Below are positions 33,498-42,895 of a DNA stretch of 64,000 nucleotides, piece by piece. The notes under the pieces are model-generated. The model made no database searches and was not told the origin of the DNA. It was given only the letters and a program-made list of their open reading frames with translations. Position 1 is the stretch's first letter. The number at the start of each line of letters is the position of its first letter. The stretch spans positions 3,100,001 through 3,164,000 of the forward strand of contig JADKGW010000001.1 of assembly GCA_016722075.1 (NCBI GenBank). The letters run 5' to 3'. This stretch comes from Candidatus Kouleothrix ribensis. Its GTDB lineage: Bacteria; Chloroflexota; Chloroflexia; Chloroflexales; Roseiflexaceae. A program made the translations under genes and the position numbers.

Positions 33498-36400
33498 ATG
33501 GCTGCATTGTACGATCAACCCTATCTGTCACCCATCCTGGCTGGGCGTGCCGACGAGGTTGATGCGCTCCAGCGGTGGATTCAGCTGGCCGACTCAGGCG
33601 CTGGGCAGCTGATCCTTATTTCTGGCGAGGCCGGGATCGGCAAATCGCGGCTTGCCCGCGAGGCCAGGGCATTCGCACACAATCGCGGCTTTACGATACT
33701 ACAAGGCAATTGTTTCGAAGCCGACCGTACGCTCCCATTTGCTCCATTCGCGGAGCTACTGCGACATATCGATGCGCGCCGCCTGGCACAATTTCGATCG
33801 TTCATGCCGCAGCTGCTCAAATTCGTGCCCGAATTGGCCTCACACTTCCCCGATCTATCGCCCACGCTAACAGCCGAGCCGGGCCTGGAGAAACGGCAGC
33901 TCGTTCACGCCTGGCTGTCGTTGTTGGTTGGGCCACGTGCAGAGCCGCAACCGCCCGAGCCGGCGCGGCTTGTGATCATTGAAGATCTGCACTGGTGTGA
34001 TGATCTCTCACTGGATGTGCTCGTGCAGCTGGCACGCGTGATTCAGACACAGCCGGTGATGGTGGTGCTCACGTACCGCAGCGACGAGACGCCGTTAAGC
34101 CTGGCGCATTTCCTTACGCAGCTCGACCGTGAACGGCTGGCGCATGAGATCCCGCTCTCACCATTGGCGCCGGCACATATCGAGCTGATTGTACGCGCCA
34201 TTTTTCACCAATCCCACCCTATCAGCAACGAATTCGTCACCGCGCTTTACCAGCACACCGAAGGCAACCCATTCTTTATCGAAGAAGTTTTGAAATCGCT
34301 GGTCGCGACAGGCGATATCATGGTAACCAACGGCTATTGGGATCGGAAACGCCTGAGCGAATTGCGCGTGCCGCGTACGGTGCAGCTCGCGGTGATCCAG
34401 CGTACCGGCAGCTTGGGTGCTGCTGCCCGGCAGGTACTCACGGTAGCAGCTGTGGCCGGGCTGCGCTTCGATGTTGGGTTACTGGCAAATATTACCGGCT
34501 TGCGTGAGGGCGATCTACTTGCAGCGATCAAAGACCTGATCCGCGCCCAGCTGGTCGTCGAAGAGTCGGCTGATACATTTGTATTCCGGCACGCACTTAC
34601 CCGGCAGGCAATCTACAGTGCGCTGCTGCTGCGTGAGCGCAAAGTGCTCCATGGCGCCGTCGCCGCGACACTCGAGCAGGCCAGCGCGCCCACCATCGAG
34701 GCGCGCCTGGCTGATCTATCATGGCACTTTTACACGGGCGAGGTGTGGGATCAAGCCTTGATCTATTCGCAACGCGCTGGGGCGCGCGCCCAGGCACTGT
34801 ATTCGCCGCGCGCCGCAGCGGAGTTCTACACGCGAGCGATCGTCGCAGCAGGTGCGCGGCAAGACACACGGCGCTTGCCGAGCCTGCAGTACGCGCGCGC
34901 CGAGTCGTATGCACAGCTCGGTGATTTCGAGGCCGCCCGGAACGACTATGAAGCAGCCCTGACGGCAGGGCAATCGAGTAGCGACCAGCAGGCCGAATGG
35001 CAGGCGCTGTTGGGGCTGGGTTTCCTGTGGGCTTCGCGCGATTACCTCCAGGCTGGCGCCTACTTCCAACGCGCGCTCGACCTCGCGCCACAGCTCGCCG
35101 ACGCCGCCGTGGTCGCACACACGCTCAACCGGGTAGGCAACTGGCACATGAATGCCGAGCGCCCGCACGAGGCGATCCAGTATCACAGCGAGGCCGCGCG
35201 GCTGTTCGAGCAGCTGGGCGATCAGCGCGGCAGCGCGTCGACGCTCGATCTACTTGGGATCAGCCATTACGTGGCGGGGGACTTTGCGCGCAGCGTGAGG
35301 TTGTATCGAGATGCCGTGGCGCGGTTCCGTATGGTGCAGGATCGGGGCGGCATCATGACCGCGCTGATCATTGGTTCGTCGCGTGGTGTGGCATTTATCA
35401 GCCGCACTGTGCCGCCGACACACTCAACGCTTGCGGAGCGGGTACGTGATTGCGAGGAAGGGCTGCTGATCGCTGCCGAGATAGGCGCGCGGCCGACCGA
35501 AGCGCTCGGCCATGCCTGGCTGGGCCTGAACTACGCCATGGCTGGCCACTACGCGCCGGCCATTCACGAGATCGCGCACGGGCTAGAGATCGCCCAGCAG
35601 ATCGAACATCGGCATTTCATGTGTACAGCGCAGATGCTACTCGGTGTCGTTCATTGGGATCTCGCGGCTTGGCCAACTGCCCGCGCGCATCTCGAGCAGG
35701 CGCTGGCGCTCGCGCGTGAAACCCAATCAATGATCTGGCAGCATCTCACTGCTGCGTTCCTGGCCTCCGCACTCATCCAGCTTGGCGCACTGGCGGAAGC
35801 CGATACGATTGTGCGTGCTGAGTGGAGCGAGCAGGCGCCTATGCAAGCAATCGGGTTGCGCCAACTATGGGGTTCGCGCGCCGAGCTATTGCTGGCCCAA
35901 GGCGAGCCGGCGCAGGCGCTGGCGATTGCCGAACAGCTGATGTCTAGCGCCTCACCTGCTGCCGAGGGCCAGAATCACGCGATACCGTACCTCGCGGTGC
36001 TGGCTGGCGAGGCATTGCTGGCGCTGAATCGCGCACGCGAGGCCGTGCGGCGGCTCGAGCCGGCGCTGGCGGCGGCGCGCTCAGCCGAACTGCCGGCACT
36101 CGCCTGGCGGCTGGATATGCTACGCGGACGGGCGCTGCTGGCGCAAGGCCGGCGCGACGATGCCGCCGCCACATTTACGCAAGCACGGCAGCTGGTAGGC
36201 CGCCTGGCCGCGAACATCGGCGACGCGGCCTTGAGCAACACCCTGCTCAAAGCCGCCGCAGCTTCCACGCGTCGCGTCGCGATCGAATCACCACGGCGCA
36301 CAGCCAAGGCCGCGTTCGATGGACTCACCGCGCGCGAGCGGGCCGTGGCAGCGCAGATCGCCCAGGGGCGCAGCAATCGCGAGATCGCCGCAGCCCTGAT

Positions 36401-36524
36401 CCTCAGCGAGCGCACGGTCGAGTCGCATATTGCGAATATCCTCGGCAAACTCGGCGCGACCTCGCGCGCACAGATCGCGGTGTGGGCCGTGACCAAAGGG
36501 CTTTCGAATCAGGGGGAAGCCTGA
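33498..36524 (+). CDS. LAL-type regulator: AAA ATPase, TPR and LuxR domains
   Basis: 1008 residues. Walker A LISGEAGIGKSRLAREARAF at about residues 40-60, Walker B LVIIEDLHWCDD, then a long TPR region from about 430 to 900 (QYARAESYAQLGDFEAARND; GSASTLDLLGISHYVAGDFA), and a C-terminal LuxR domain (GLTARERAVAAQIAQGRSNR; SERTVESHIANILGKLGATS). The ATPase is of the adenylate-cyclase/AfsR-associated kind, different from the MalT-type pair. AGGTGG lies before the ATG, so this gene has a normal leader. A cupin gene follows 128 bp downstream and may be its target. Confidence 0.92.
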   Translation: MAALYDQPYLSPILAGRADEVDALQRWIQLADSGAGQLILISGEAGIGKSRLAREARAFAHNRGFTILQGNCFEADRTLPFAPFAELLRHIDARRLAQFRSFMPQLLKFVPELASHFPDLSPTLTAEPGLEKRQLVHAWLSLLVGPRAEPQPPEPARLVIIEDLHWCDDLSLDVLVQLARVIQTQPVMVVLTYRSDETPLSLAHFLTQLDRERLAHEIPLSPLAPAHIELIVRAIFHQSHPISNEFVTALYQHTEGNPFFIEEVLKSLVATGDIMVTNGYWDRKRLSELRVPRTVQLAVIQRTGSLGAAARQVLTVAAVAGLRFDVGLLANITGLREGDLLAAIKDLIRAQLVVEESADTFVFRHALTRQAIYSALLLRERKVLHGAVAATLEQASAPTIEARLADLSWHFYTGEVWDQALIYSQRAGARAQALYSPRAAAEFYTRAIVAAGARQDTRRLPSLQYARAESYAQLGDFEAARNDYEAALTAGQSSSDQQAEWQALLGLGFLWASRDYLQAGAYFQRALDLAPQLADAAVVAHTLNRVGNWHMNAERPHEAIQYHSEAARLFEQLGDQRGSASTLDLLGISHYVAGDFARSVRLYRDAVARFRMVQDRGGIMTALIIGSSRGVAFISRTVPPTHSTLAERVRDCEEGLLIAAEIGARPTEALGHAWLGLNYAMAGHYAPAIHEIAHGLEIAQQIEHRHFMCTAQMLLGVVHWDLAAWPTARAHLEQALALARETQSMIWQHLTAAFLASALIQLGALAEADTIVRAEWSEQAPMQAIGLRQLWGSRAELLLAQGEPAQALAIAEQLMSSASPAAEGQNHAIPYLAVLAGEALLALNRAREAVRRLEPALAAARSAELPALAWRLDMLRGRALLAQGRRDDAAATFTQARQLVGRLAANIGDAALSNTLLKAAAASTRRVAIESPRRTAKAAFDGLTARERAVAAQIAQGRSNREIAAALILSERTVESHIANILGKLGATSRAQIAVWAVTKGLSNQGEA

Positions 36525-36652
36525 TCTCGAACCCGATCGCCCGCCACTGCACACAAAAACTCCGTACTGCCACTGATGCCTGTACTCCCCTGCACCAGTA
36601 TGATCATGGCACAGCGTCCCGAGTATCCATCATATACAGGAGGAGTACCGCC

Positions 36653-37129
36653 ATGACCATCGCGATCCACACCCACATGCAGCCGGGGATCGCCCGCGCA
36701 AACGACGGGCCGGCATTCAATGTCTTTGGCCACAGCGTGATCTTCAAGCACACCAGCGAGGAGCTTAGCGGCAATGCCTTTGTCTGGGAGATTGTCTCGC
36801 CGGTCGGCACGATCGTTCCGCCGCACATCCACTCGGTTGAAGACGAGTTCATTTACGTCCAGGATGGCGAGCTAGAGGTTATGATCGGCGGGCAGACTTA
36901 CCGCGCGAAGGCCGGCGACCTGCTCAAAATGCCCAAGCATGTGCCGCATGGCATCCAGCAGGTGGGCAATACGCCGACGCGCAGCTTGTGGATCGTGACC
37001 CCGGCGGGCAAGATGGATCTGTTGTTTGCGGCGCTTGGCGCGCTGCCGCCTGGCCCACCCGACCCAGTCGTGGTCGGCCGGATCTTCGCCGAGCACGACA
37101 TTGAGTTGCTGCCGCCGCCCGGCTTGTAG
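36653..37129 (+). CDS. Cupin-domain protein
   Basis: 158 residues. Cupin motif 1: VPPHIHSVEDEFIYVQDGEL; motif 2 in LLKMPKHVPHGIQQVG. The C terminus (PPGPPDPVVVGRIFAEHDIE) resembles the tail of the cupin at 11550, so the two are probably related. GGAGGAG precedes the ATG by about 8 bases. Metal-binding His, His and Glu are present, so it could be an active dioxygenase or isomerase, or a small-molecule binder. It lies downstream of the LAL regulator in the same direction. Confidence 0.88.
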   Translation: MTIAIHTHMQPGIARANDGPAFNVFGHSVIFKHTSEELSGNAFVWEIVSPVGTIVPPHIHSVEDEFIYVQDGELEVMIGGQTYRAKAGDLLKMPKHVPHGIQQVGNTPTRSLWIVTPAGKMDLLFAALGALPPGPPDPVVVGRIFAEHDIELLPPPGL

Positions 37130-37193
37130 TAGCCGGCCGCGCCAGAACGATCGTGGATTCAAGCCCTGGCTGGCCCATCCATATCGTCGGCGT

Positions 37194-37234
37194 GGGGCAG
37201 TCTAGAAGGGCCAACAGCCCCTCCAGACTGCCCC
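37194..37234. terminator. Strong hairpin downstream of the second cupin gene
   Basis: GGGGCAGTCT and AGACTGCCCC pair perfectly, and GA-GGG with CCC-TC continues the stem inward (about 17 bp, two mismatches). An A5 run follows on the plus strand, so the T run is on the minus-strand side. No gene is evident in 37130-37393. Confidence 0.5.
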
Positions 37235-37393
37235 AAAAACAGGTTTGCAATGTCTACATCCTAGCCGGCGCCTTTGAACCCCTCGCCGCAGGCGACCCGT
37301 TTGGCGATATAATGAACCTCATGCCGAAGTGTGTGGTCTCGACCCATGCCATCAGCGAATAGGGGCGAATACCAACTGAACGCGAGGTGAGCC

Positions 37394-38140
37394 ATGCGGA
37401 TTGCAGTATTTTCCGACATGCACGGGAATGCGATTGCGCTCGATGCAGTATTAGCAGATTTCGCGGCCAAGCCGGGCGATCAGCTTATCTGCCTCGGCGA
37501 CGCCATCCAAGGTGGCCCGCAGCCGCGCGAGGTAGTGGCGCGCCTGCGCGGCTTGGGCTGCCCGGTGGTGATGGGCAACGCCGATGATTGGCTGTTGAGC
37601 GGGCAAGCCAGCGACGCCGAAAGCATTGACGACGAGCGGCAGCGCCGCTTGGATGCCGTGCGGCTCTGGTCGTTGGCGCAGCTCAGCGAGGCGGATCGCA
37701 CATTCATACAGAACTTCCGGCCCAGCGTGGAACTTGCGCTTGGCGATCGGCGCAAGCTGCTTGGGTACCATGGCTCGCCCAAGTCGTTCGATGATGTGAT
37801 CGTGCCCAGCACACCCGACGAAACAGTACAAGCATGGCTCGAACCAGACGAGTCGATCGTGTATGCGGGCGGGCACACGCATATCCAGTTTGTGCGCCAT
37901 TTCGGGCGCACTTTTCACTTCAACCCCGGCAGTGTAGGCTTCGCATACCGTCACGATCAGGATGAGCGCGAAACGTTTCGCGCCGACCCATGGGCAGAGT
38001 ACGCGATCGTATCGATCGCTGGGGCACGGTCGTCGCTTGAATTTTGCCGCGTGCCATTTGATCTACAGGCGCTGCTAGACGCCTACCAGTCAAGTGGCCG
38101 ACCATTCGCTGAAGATGCTATTCACCAGTATCGCGGGTGA
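37394..38140 (+). CDS. Calcineurin-like metallophosphoesterase (YfcE/MJ0936-type)
   Basis: 248 residues with all metal-binding blocks: SDMHGN near the N terminus, CLGDAIQGGP, VVMGNADDW, GYHGSP and GGHTHIQF. The N-terminal D-x-H and the GHTH are those of YfcE-like phosphodiesterases. Substrate unknown; probable activity on phosphodiester or phosphomonoester bonds with two divalent metals. GAGGTGAG lies before the ATG. It is convergent with the hydrolase at 38371, and the 230 bp between them hold nothing recognisable. Confidence 0.9.
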   Translation: MRIAVFSDMHGNAIALDAVLADFAAKPGDQLICLGDAIQGGPQPREVVARLRGLGCPVVMGNADDWLLSGQASDAESIDDERQRRLDAVRLWSLAQLSEADRTFIQNFRPSVELALGDRRKLLGYHGSPKSFDDVIVPSTPDETVQAWLEPDESIVYAGGHTHIQFVRHFGRTFHFNPGSVGFAYRHDQDERETFRADPWAEYAIVSIAGARSSLEFCRVPFDLQALLDAYQSSGRPFAEDAIHQYRG

Positions 38141-38370
38141 TAACGCTCTTTCAACACAGGCCGTGTTCTATTGGGCAGTGTGGCCGGCGTAGCCCACCAC
38201 GATCGGTTCTTTTTGTGGCCGCGACACAAGGTTGGGCGCAGGGCACACGAAACGGCGGGAGCGATCACCGGCTGCGTAGCAATACCAACCACTATAGCCA
38301 CGCGGCACCGCGCGCTGATGCGGAAAAGCCCCCTGCCAGCTGGCGCTTGCCCACTGCGATAGTATGCGGA

Positions 38371-39876
38371 TCACGGCCGGCGGGTTTCGAAGCGCACCTC
38401 GGGGTAGTCTTCGGCCGGCCCATCCAGCAGCGCTGCCGGTTGGCCTTTCAGGTGCCGGTCGAAGAACGCCAGCGAGTAGGCGTTGACAATATCGTGCGCG
38501 CGCTGGACGCCGATTGGCCCGCTGAAGCCCACCCTTGGAAACAGCCACGAGACGTAGGTGATGTCGGTCAGATCGATGTGGAACATGCCGGGCACCTGCA
38601 CGAAGTAGCCATCTCCGGGCAGCCGGTCGTACACTGCGCGCATGGTGGTCAGGGTTTGCGCAATATCCTGCTCAGTCCAGCCGCCAGCCGTTTGCCGTTC
38701 GCGCCGCATCGTGTCGGCATCGCGGGTGATCCACATGCTTGGCTGCTGCAAGCCCTGCTGTACCACATTGGCAGTCATCAGCACATCCATCACCAGGCAT
38801 GCCGCGAGCCGTGGGTCGTTCAAACAGGCCTCGGCGCCAACGATGCCGCCGAACGACACGCCAAACATGCCGGTACGCTGCAGATCCAGCTTCTTCGTGA
38901 GGATATTGTTTGGATCAGCGGTGTTGATCGCAGCCAGCTGATCGAGCGTGAAGCTGACATCCTGCGCAAAATATGGGATGATCCCCTCCTTGAATGCCCG
39001 GCCGTTCAACACTGGCGCCGTTTCGGCCGGGCTGGCGCTCTGCTGCGTCAGCGGCTCCATCTGCGCTTTTGACAGCCCTACGATCTGGTGCCCATCCGGG
39101 AACACCACCGCTCCCGCCGCGCCGGGCTGATCGATCCCCACGACGATATAGCCATGCGCGACCAGCTCCTCGACCTGAAAAGTGCTCATCTGGCGATAGC
39201 CAGTCAGCCCTTCGAGAAATATGAGCACCGGGTAGCTCGGCAGCGCATCTGCAACGGGCACCGCTTCAGACGCATGGGTCGTCACGTATGCGAGGTGTCG
39301 CAAGGCGAACGTGGGAAGATTGTGCAGGCGCGCCAGTGCAGCCGTCAGCGCATCGGGGTTCTGGAGATACGGTGTTTGCGCCGAGGCTGCGCCCGCCCTG
39401 GCGGGATACCAGATCTGCACCATCAGCTCACGGCGGGCGCCTGGATCAGCCGTGAAGACCTCTGGACGTTGCGCATCTACCCAGTGGTAGGTCAACGTGC
39501 CAATCGCATACGGCCCGCTCGGTTGGGGAAACTGGAATACCGGGAATATCAGCGGCAGCGCGCTGGTAAGCGCCAGGGCGAGTACGCTCAGTCCGAGGCC
39601 CATGCCCACGCCAGGCCAGGCCGCCAGTAGCCGCCCTCCCAGGCCGCCTGCCGGCGCGAGCTGCTGCACGAGCCAGATCAGCAGGCACACTCCGCTCAGC
39701 GCATATGCCGGAACCATTTGCCAGCGCGGGCCTTCGACCAGCACCTGAACCACGGCGACCAGCAGCGCGATCGGCACCCAGTAGCGCATCCACAGCGCAG
39801 AGTGAGGCAGCGGGATGGCCAATACGCAGCAGGCCAGCAGATTAGCCAGCACCACCAAGATCTCAATCGATCGCAT
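38371..39876 (-). CDS. Membrane-anchored PAF-acetylhydrolase-like alpha/beta hydrolase
   Basis: 501 residues. The first 120 residues are four hydrophobic helices (IEILVVLANLLACCVLAIPL; WVPIALLVAVVQVLVEG; MVPAYALSGVCLLIWLVQQL; MGLGLSVLALALTSALPLIF). The rest is an alpha/beta hydrolase with YPVLIFLEGLTGYRQ, GYIVVGIDQPGAAG and the nucleophile elbow FGVSFGGIVGAEA (G-x-S-x-G). The Asp is probably in the DVLMTANV region and the His in GMFHIDLTD. The layout resembles platelet-activating-factor acetylhydrolase-like proteins. ATG 39876 follows GAGGAG by 8 bases. Likely acts on lipids or esters at the outer membrane face. Confidence 0.85.
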   Translation of the reverse strand: MRSIEILVVLANLLACCVLAIPLPHSALWMRYWVPIALLVAVVQVLVEGPRWQMVPAYALSGVCLLIWLVQQLAPAGGLGGRLLAAWPGVGMGLGLSVLALALTSALPLIFPVFQFPQPSGPYAIGTLTYHWVDAQRPEVFTADPGARRELMVQIWYPARAGAASAQTPYLQNPDALTAALARLHNLPTFALRHLAYVTTHASEAVPVADALPSYPVLIFLEGLTGYRQMSTFQVEELVAHGYIVVGIDQPGAAGAVVFPDGHQIVGLSKAQMEPLTQQSASPAETAPVLNGRAFKEGIIPYFAQDVSFTLDQLAAINTADPNNILTKKLDLQRTGMFGVSFGGIVGAEACLNDPRLAACLVMDVLMTANVVQQGLQQPSMWITRDADTMRRERQTAGGWTEQDIAQTLTTMRAVYDRLPGDGYFVQVPGMFHIDLTDITYVSWLFPRVGFSGPIGVQRAHDIVNAYSLAFFDRHLKGQPAALLDGPAEDYPEVRFETRRP

Positions 39877-40099
39877 CTCCAGAACTCCTCGCCTTAGCCG
39901 CTCGCAGATCGCATGCACGCCAACGCCCGAGCTGGCCGTCGCTGGGGCGGCAGTCGGGCCGCTCGTTCCCTTCCCATCGCTCCTGCGCCCGCTGTGCGCG
40001 CACCTCCAGCAACGCCTCGTACGACAGCTGCTGCCGGGCTGCCTCCAGCAGCGTCGGCAACTGTGCGGCGAGGCTGCTCAGCAGGAGCAGTGGGATCAT
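39863..40099 (-). CDS. Possible small hypothetical protein
   Basis: 78 residues, opening MIPLLLLSSLAAQLPTLLEA, which has a hydrophobic start, then charged helical sequence. It overlaps the hydrolase start by 14 bases. A minus-strand TATAAT at 40149-40144 lies about 45 bases upstream. No ribosome site and no recognised family, so it may be noise upstream of the hydrolase. Confidence 0.25.
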   Translation of the reverse strand: MIPLLLLSSLAAQLPTLLEAARQQLSYEALLEVRAQRAQERWEGNERPDCRPSDGQLGRWRACDLRAAKARSSGDAID

Positions 40100-40143
40100 A
40101 GCAGTGTGTCAGCATGTCTGTTCGGCGGTGAATCGACACGCCC

Positions 40144-40149
40144 ATTATA
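40144..40149 (-). promoter_or_regulatory. TATAAT upstream of the hydrolase gene
   Basis: Consensus -10 on the minus strand, the best promoter candidate for the hydrolase transcript. Confidence 0.4.
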
Positions 40150-40200
40150 GCCCAGGATCAGCCTAGCGCGAGGCGACGATCGACCACAAAAAACCGGGGC

Positions 40201-40440
40201 ATGCCCCTGCTGCGATGCGCCATACCAGCGTACAGTAGAGCCAGCAACGGAAGAACCATCGTCACCACGCTGTTTGAAATTCTGTACATTTCCATTATGT
40301 ACATCGGCCCGTTCAACCATGTACCCGAAGTGGATTTTATCGGCACAACCAGCGCTGGCCGCCCTGCGTTTTTCATCCCGCTCTCGCTGCTACTGATCGC
40401 ATGCGCTGTCTTTGGCAGAGCACGGCAGATACGAAATTGA
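40201..40440 (+). CDS. Possible small membrane protein or fragment
   Basis: Up to 79 residues. The second half is strikingly hydrophobic: TIVTTLFEILYISIMYIGPF, then AFFIPLSLLLIACAVFGRAR. Two membrane helices separated by a short polar loop are plausible. No ribosome site and no family recognised; it may be the C-terminal remnant of a larger membrane protein. The remainder of 40441-40739 shows nothing supportable. Confidence 0.3.
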   Translation: MPLLRCAIPAYSRASNGRTIVTTLFEILYISIMYIGPFNHVPEVDFIGTTSAGRPAFFIPLSLLLIACAVFGRARQIRN

Positions 40441-40739
40441 CCACGTTAGGCTTTTCTGACCTTCCGGATGCGCACAATCGTGCGTAGCAGAAACATACTA
40501 TGCACTGCTACATCCGTGGCCCCGAAGGAGTCCTGATCGGGCTTGCCCAAGAGCTCGAGCAGAAGCATTCCTGAGATGTAAGCTGAAGCTCGCGCGGTCT
40601 GAGCAGCAGCGAATCCAGCGACCGCGCCAGCTGCCGGGAGCTTCGGCGCCGCGCCGAGTCCGGCCGGTTCCACGACAACCGCTGGGACATCAGCGCTGGA
40701 ATGAGGGAAGATCGGGCGCCCTCACGACCCAAAGAACCC

Positions 40740-41876
40740 CTATGGTAGCGAGGATGTGGCAATGAGTTCTTGCGCCTCGTCTACGCACGCCAAGACATAA
40801 TCCAGGAATGGAAGCCACTGCACATACAGCTCCTCTTCCGCCACGCCGAACTGCTGCAGTGCGAACGACCGCTTGTCTGGCATACACCAGTATCGGAAAA
40901 ATCCTGGAAAGATACGGCCATAATACAGCGCACACCACCCGACATAGCCGAGCCGAACCTGCCGCGCATCGCCGGCCCACCCCGATGCAGCAAGCCCGTC
41001 AAGATAGCGTGCGAAGACGATCTGATCGAGTTCCCGAGCCTGCGCGGGCGGCCATCCGAACACCAGGCTGCTGGTACCGACGAGCGCGTTCAACTCCGCG
41101 CCAAGCGGTGCGACACCGCAGTCGGCCCAATCAATGAGGACGACTTCCGGCTGCCCCGTGGCTCCCTCGCGCAACAGCACGTTGCGGCACTGGGCGTCCA
41201 AATGGCCAAATGTGTGCGGAAGCCCATCGAGCGCGTGTGAGAGCCGCTCGCGCCCGGCAAGTACCTGGGTGTGACGTGTACGCAGGCGCGCTGACAGATA
41301 TTGCTGATGAAGAGGAAACGCCCAATCCTCGGCGGTGCTATCTTGCATCACCGTGAGATAATGGTGTCGGGCGAACCACGGCGCGGTCGGGCAGCCAAAC
41401 TGGGTGAGGCAGGCACCGTTCCATCGCCCAAGGTCATGGGCAACGCGGCGAAAGTCGTCCGGTGTCCAGGCTGCACTGCTGGACGGCCGCACGCGCTCCA
41501 TCCATAACCATACGGCATCGTGGTGCTCGTCGACACGGTAGAAGCGCGGAGCACGGATTGGCCCCGGAAGTTGGGACAGGAAGCCGGACTGCGCAAAGTC
41601 GACCTCGCGCTTCCAATACCAGGGGTCGCTCGGTGACAGCACGCGTTGCGGGCGGCGTAGAACCTTGATCACCAGTGACCACGCATAGCTGCCGTGCGCA
41701 TCGCGGGCGTGCCCGTCGAGTGCCCACAGTCCGCCTGGGTTAATGATCCCTTTGTCACTCAAGGGCTGGACAGCCCAGTCGGTAATGATCAGGGACGATC
41801 GCTGTTGATCCTGCCGAACCACATCGGTTAGCACATCAAGACGGATGCGCTGGAGTCGGTCGAGCATAGCTTCCAT
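40740..41876 (-). CDS. Aminoglycoside phosphotransferase (APH)-fold kinase
   Basis: 378 residues. The catalytic loop is FGHLDAQCRNVLLRE (H-x-D-x4-N) and the metal-binding motif is VVLIDWADCGVAPLG, both diagnostic of the APH/choline kinase fold. The nucleotide Lys is probably in WSLVIKVLRRP. The substrate could be an antibiotic, a sugar or a small alcohol. ATG 41876 is preferred over an in-frame start at 41933, which would run into the adjacent divergent remnant. GGAG lies 10 bases upstream. Confidence 0.85.
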   Translation of the reverse strand: MEAMLDRLQRIRLDVLTDVVRQDQQRSSLIITDWAVQPLSDKGIINPGGLWALDGHARDAHGSYAWSLVIKVLRRPQRVLSPSDPWYWKREVDFAQSGFLSQLPGPIRAPRFYRVDEHHDAVWLWMERVRPSSSAAWTPDDFRRVAHDLGRWNGACLTQFGCPTAPWFARHHYLTVMQDSTAEDWAFPLHQQYLSARLRTRHTQVLAGRERLSHALDGLPHTFGHLDAQCRNVLLREGATGQPEVVLIDWADCGVAPLGAELNALVGTSSLVFGWPPAQARELDQIVFARYLDGLAASGWAGDARQVRLGYVGWCALYYGRIFPGFFRYWCMPDKRSFALQQFGVAEEELYVQWLPFLDYVLACVDEAQELIATSSLP

Positions 41877-41921
41877 TATGGCGGTACTCCGAGTTCGTGG
41901 TTGATCTGGATGCAAAGAGGA

Positions 41922-42265
41922 ATGACCACTCATGCTTCGAAGAGTCTCGCGCTGTTTGGGCAGCAGATCATGCGGTGCGTACCGAGTCGTCGAACCCGCG
42001 CAACTACTGGAACATGCTCAAAGCGCGCACGAAAAGCGAGGGGTTCGATGCAGCGATGGCGGATATTGTCCCACTCAAGCTTAAGAGCGCCGATAACCGT
42101 TTTCGTCTCACCGATACCGCCAATCGTGCAACCCTGCTGCGGATCATCCAATCCATTCCCTCACCACGCACGGAGCCATTTCGCCTCGGGCTGGCCCAGG
42201 TCGGCGACGAGCGATTGGAAGAGATCGAGCACTCAGAGGCCGCCATCGAAAGAGGAGCTGGCTGA
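41922..42265 (+). pseudogene. DinD/BRO-type antirepressor remnant
   Basis: An N-terminal piece KSLALFGQQIMRCV lies in one frame. After a shift near 41975 another frame reads SSNPRNYWNMLKARTKSEGF, LKSADNRFRLTDTANRATLL, RIIQSIPSPRTEPFRLGLAQ and VGDERLEEIEHSEAAIERG. This is the BRO-N/DinD pattern (YW-x-x-LK-x-R, QSIPSP-x-x-EPF). About 25 residues around the conserved Trp of the first helix are lost and the C-terminal half is absent. Such genes are typical of phages and integrative elements. It ends about 270 bp from the 3' end of ssrA, a classical integration site. Confidence 0.65.
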
Positions 42266-42268
42266 AAA

Positions 42269-42325
42269 AACAGCGACGCCCGGATTTCGACCGCCATTGT
42301 TGGCGCTAGTCCGGGCGTCGCTGTT
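42269..42325. repeat. Perfect 16-bp inverted repeat with 25-bp loop
   Basis: AACAGCGACGCCCGGA at 42269-42284 and its exact complement at 42310-42325, immediately after the antirepressor remnant. It could be a terminator or the end of a lost mobile element. Confidence 0.5.
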
Positions 42326-42491
42326 GGTGCCGGTGGCGCGTAGTTCTCAGGCCGCACACCAACCGGCAGCACAGGAGATCGTTCCGTTTCTTAGCTCGGC
42401 TGTCGTTGCCAACCAACGAACCTTAATAACTGAAGACGATCTCGAAGCTATGTTCTGGTATAACGGGATGCTCCCTGACATGCCACATCCC

Positions 42492-42507
42492 CGGCATTGG
42501 AATGCCG
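42492..42507 (-). terminator. Hairpin downstream of ssrA
   Basis: CGGCATT, GG, AATGCCG lies 26 bases beyond the 3' CCA of tmRNA in its direction of transcription. Confidence 0.5.
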
Positions 42508-42532
42508 AGGATGCAGCAGGCCGGTTGAGCAT

Positions 42533-42895
42533 TGGTGGAGATGGGGGGAGTCGAACCCCCGTCCAGAAAAGTTAGCCGCAGGCGTCTACAAGCGTAGTCG
42601 ATCGTTTATTGTCGCTCGAAGCCACACAACCGACAAGGCAGCTTTTGAGCCAGCCCGCTAATCTTAGCCCGGCCTAGCAGGCGGTCTACCGGGAGCACCC
42701 CGACTGTTGACGCCGGACCCCACACCATCGGGGTGAGTGTAGGCCGGCGCGCTACCTAATTAGGCAGCGAGGGCCACAGCGGAGCTGCGAGCCCAGGTGT
42801 TGTTTTTGGCAGTTAATGCCGGTGCCCCTTTAACGAGACTGGGCGGCTCGGCTTGCAACCGACGACATCCTCCCCTGTCGAAGCCAGTCATCCCC
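42533..42895 (-). ncRNA. ssrA: Transfer-messenger RNA (tmRNA)
   Basis: 363 bases. The 5' end GGGGATGACTGGCTTCGACA pairs through GGGGATG with CATCTCC before the 3' CCA; the T arm GGGGGTTCGACTCCCCC is present and the CCA is encoded. The resume codon and tag lie at 42810-42760 on the minus strand: Ala then KNNTWARSSAVALAA and TAA, a proteolysis tag ending in ALAA as in Chloroflexota. A promoter TTCCCA-17 bp-TATAAT (-10 at 42913-42908) precedes it. tmRNA with SmpB rescues stalled ribosomes. Single-piece, not permuted. Confidence 0.97.
42760..42810 (-). other. tmRNA proteolysis-tag reading frame
   Basis: Sixteen codons, AKNNTWARSSAVALAA, ending TAA. The hydrophobic ALAA end is the degradation signal read by ClpXP-type proteases. 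Confidence 0.9.

Noticed and set aside
37153..37362. 69-residue plus-strand frame after the second cupin
   Set aside because: It runs through the strong hairpin at 37194-37234 and has no recognisable protein features.
40446..40673. 75-residue minus-strand frame
   Set aside because: No ribosome site, no family and no clear structural pattern; left as unassigned intergenic sequence.
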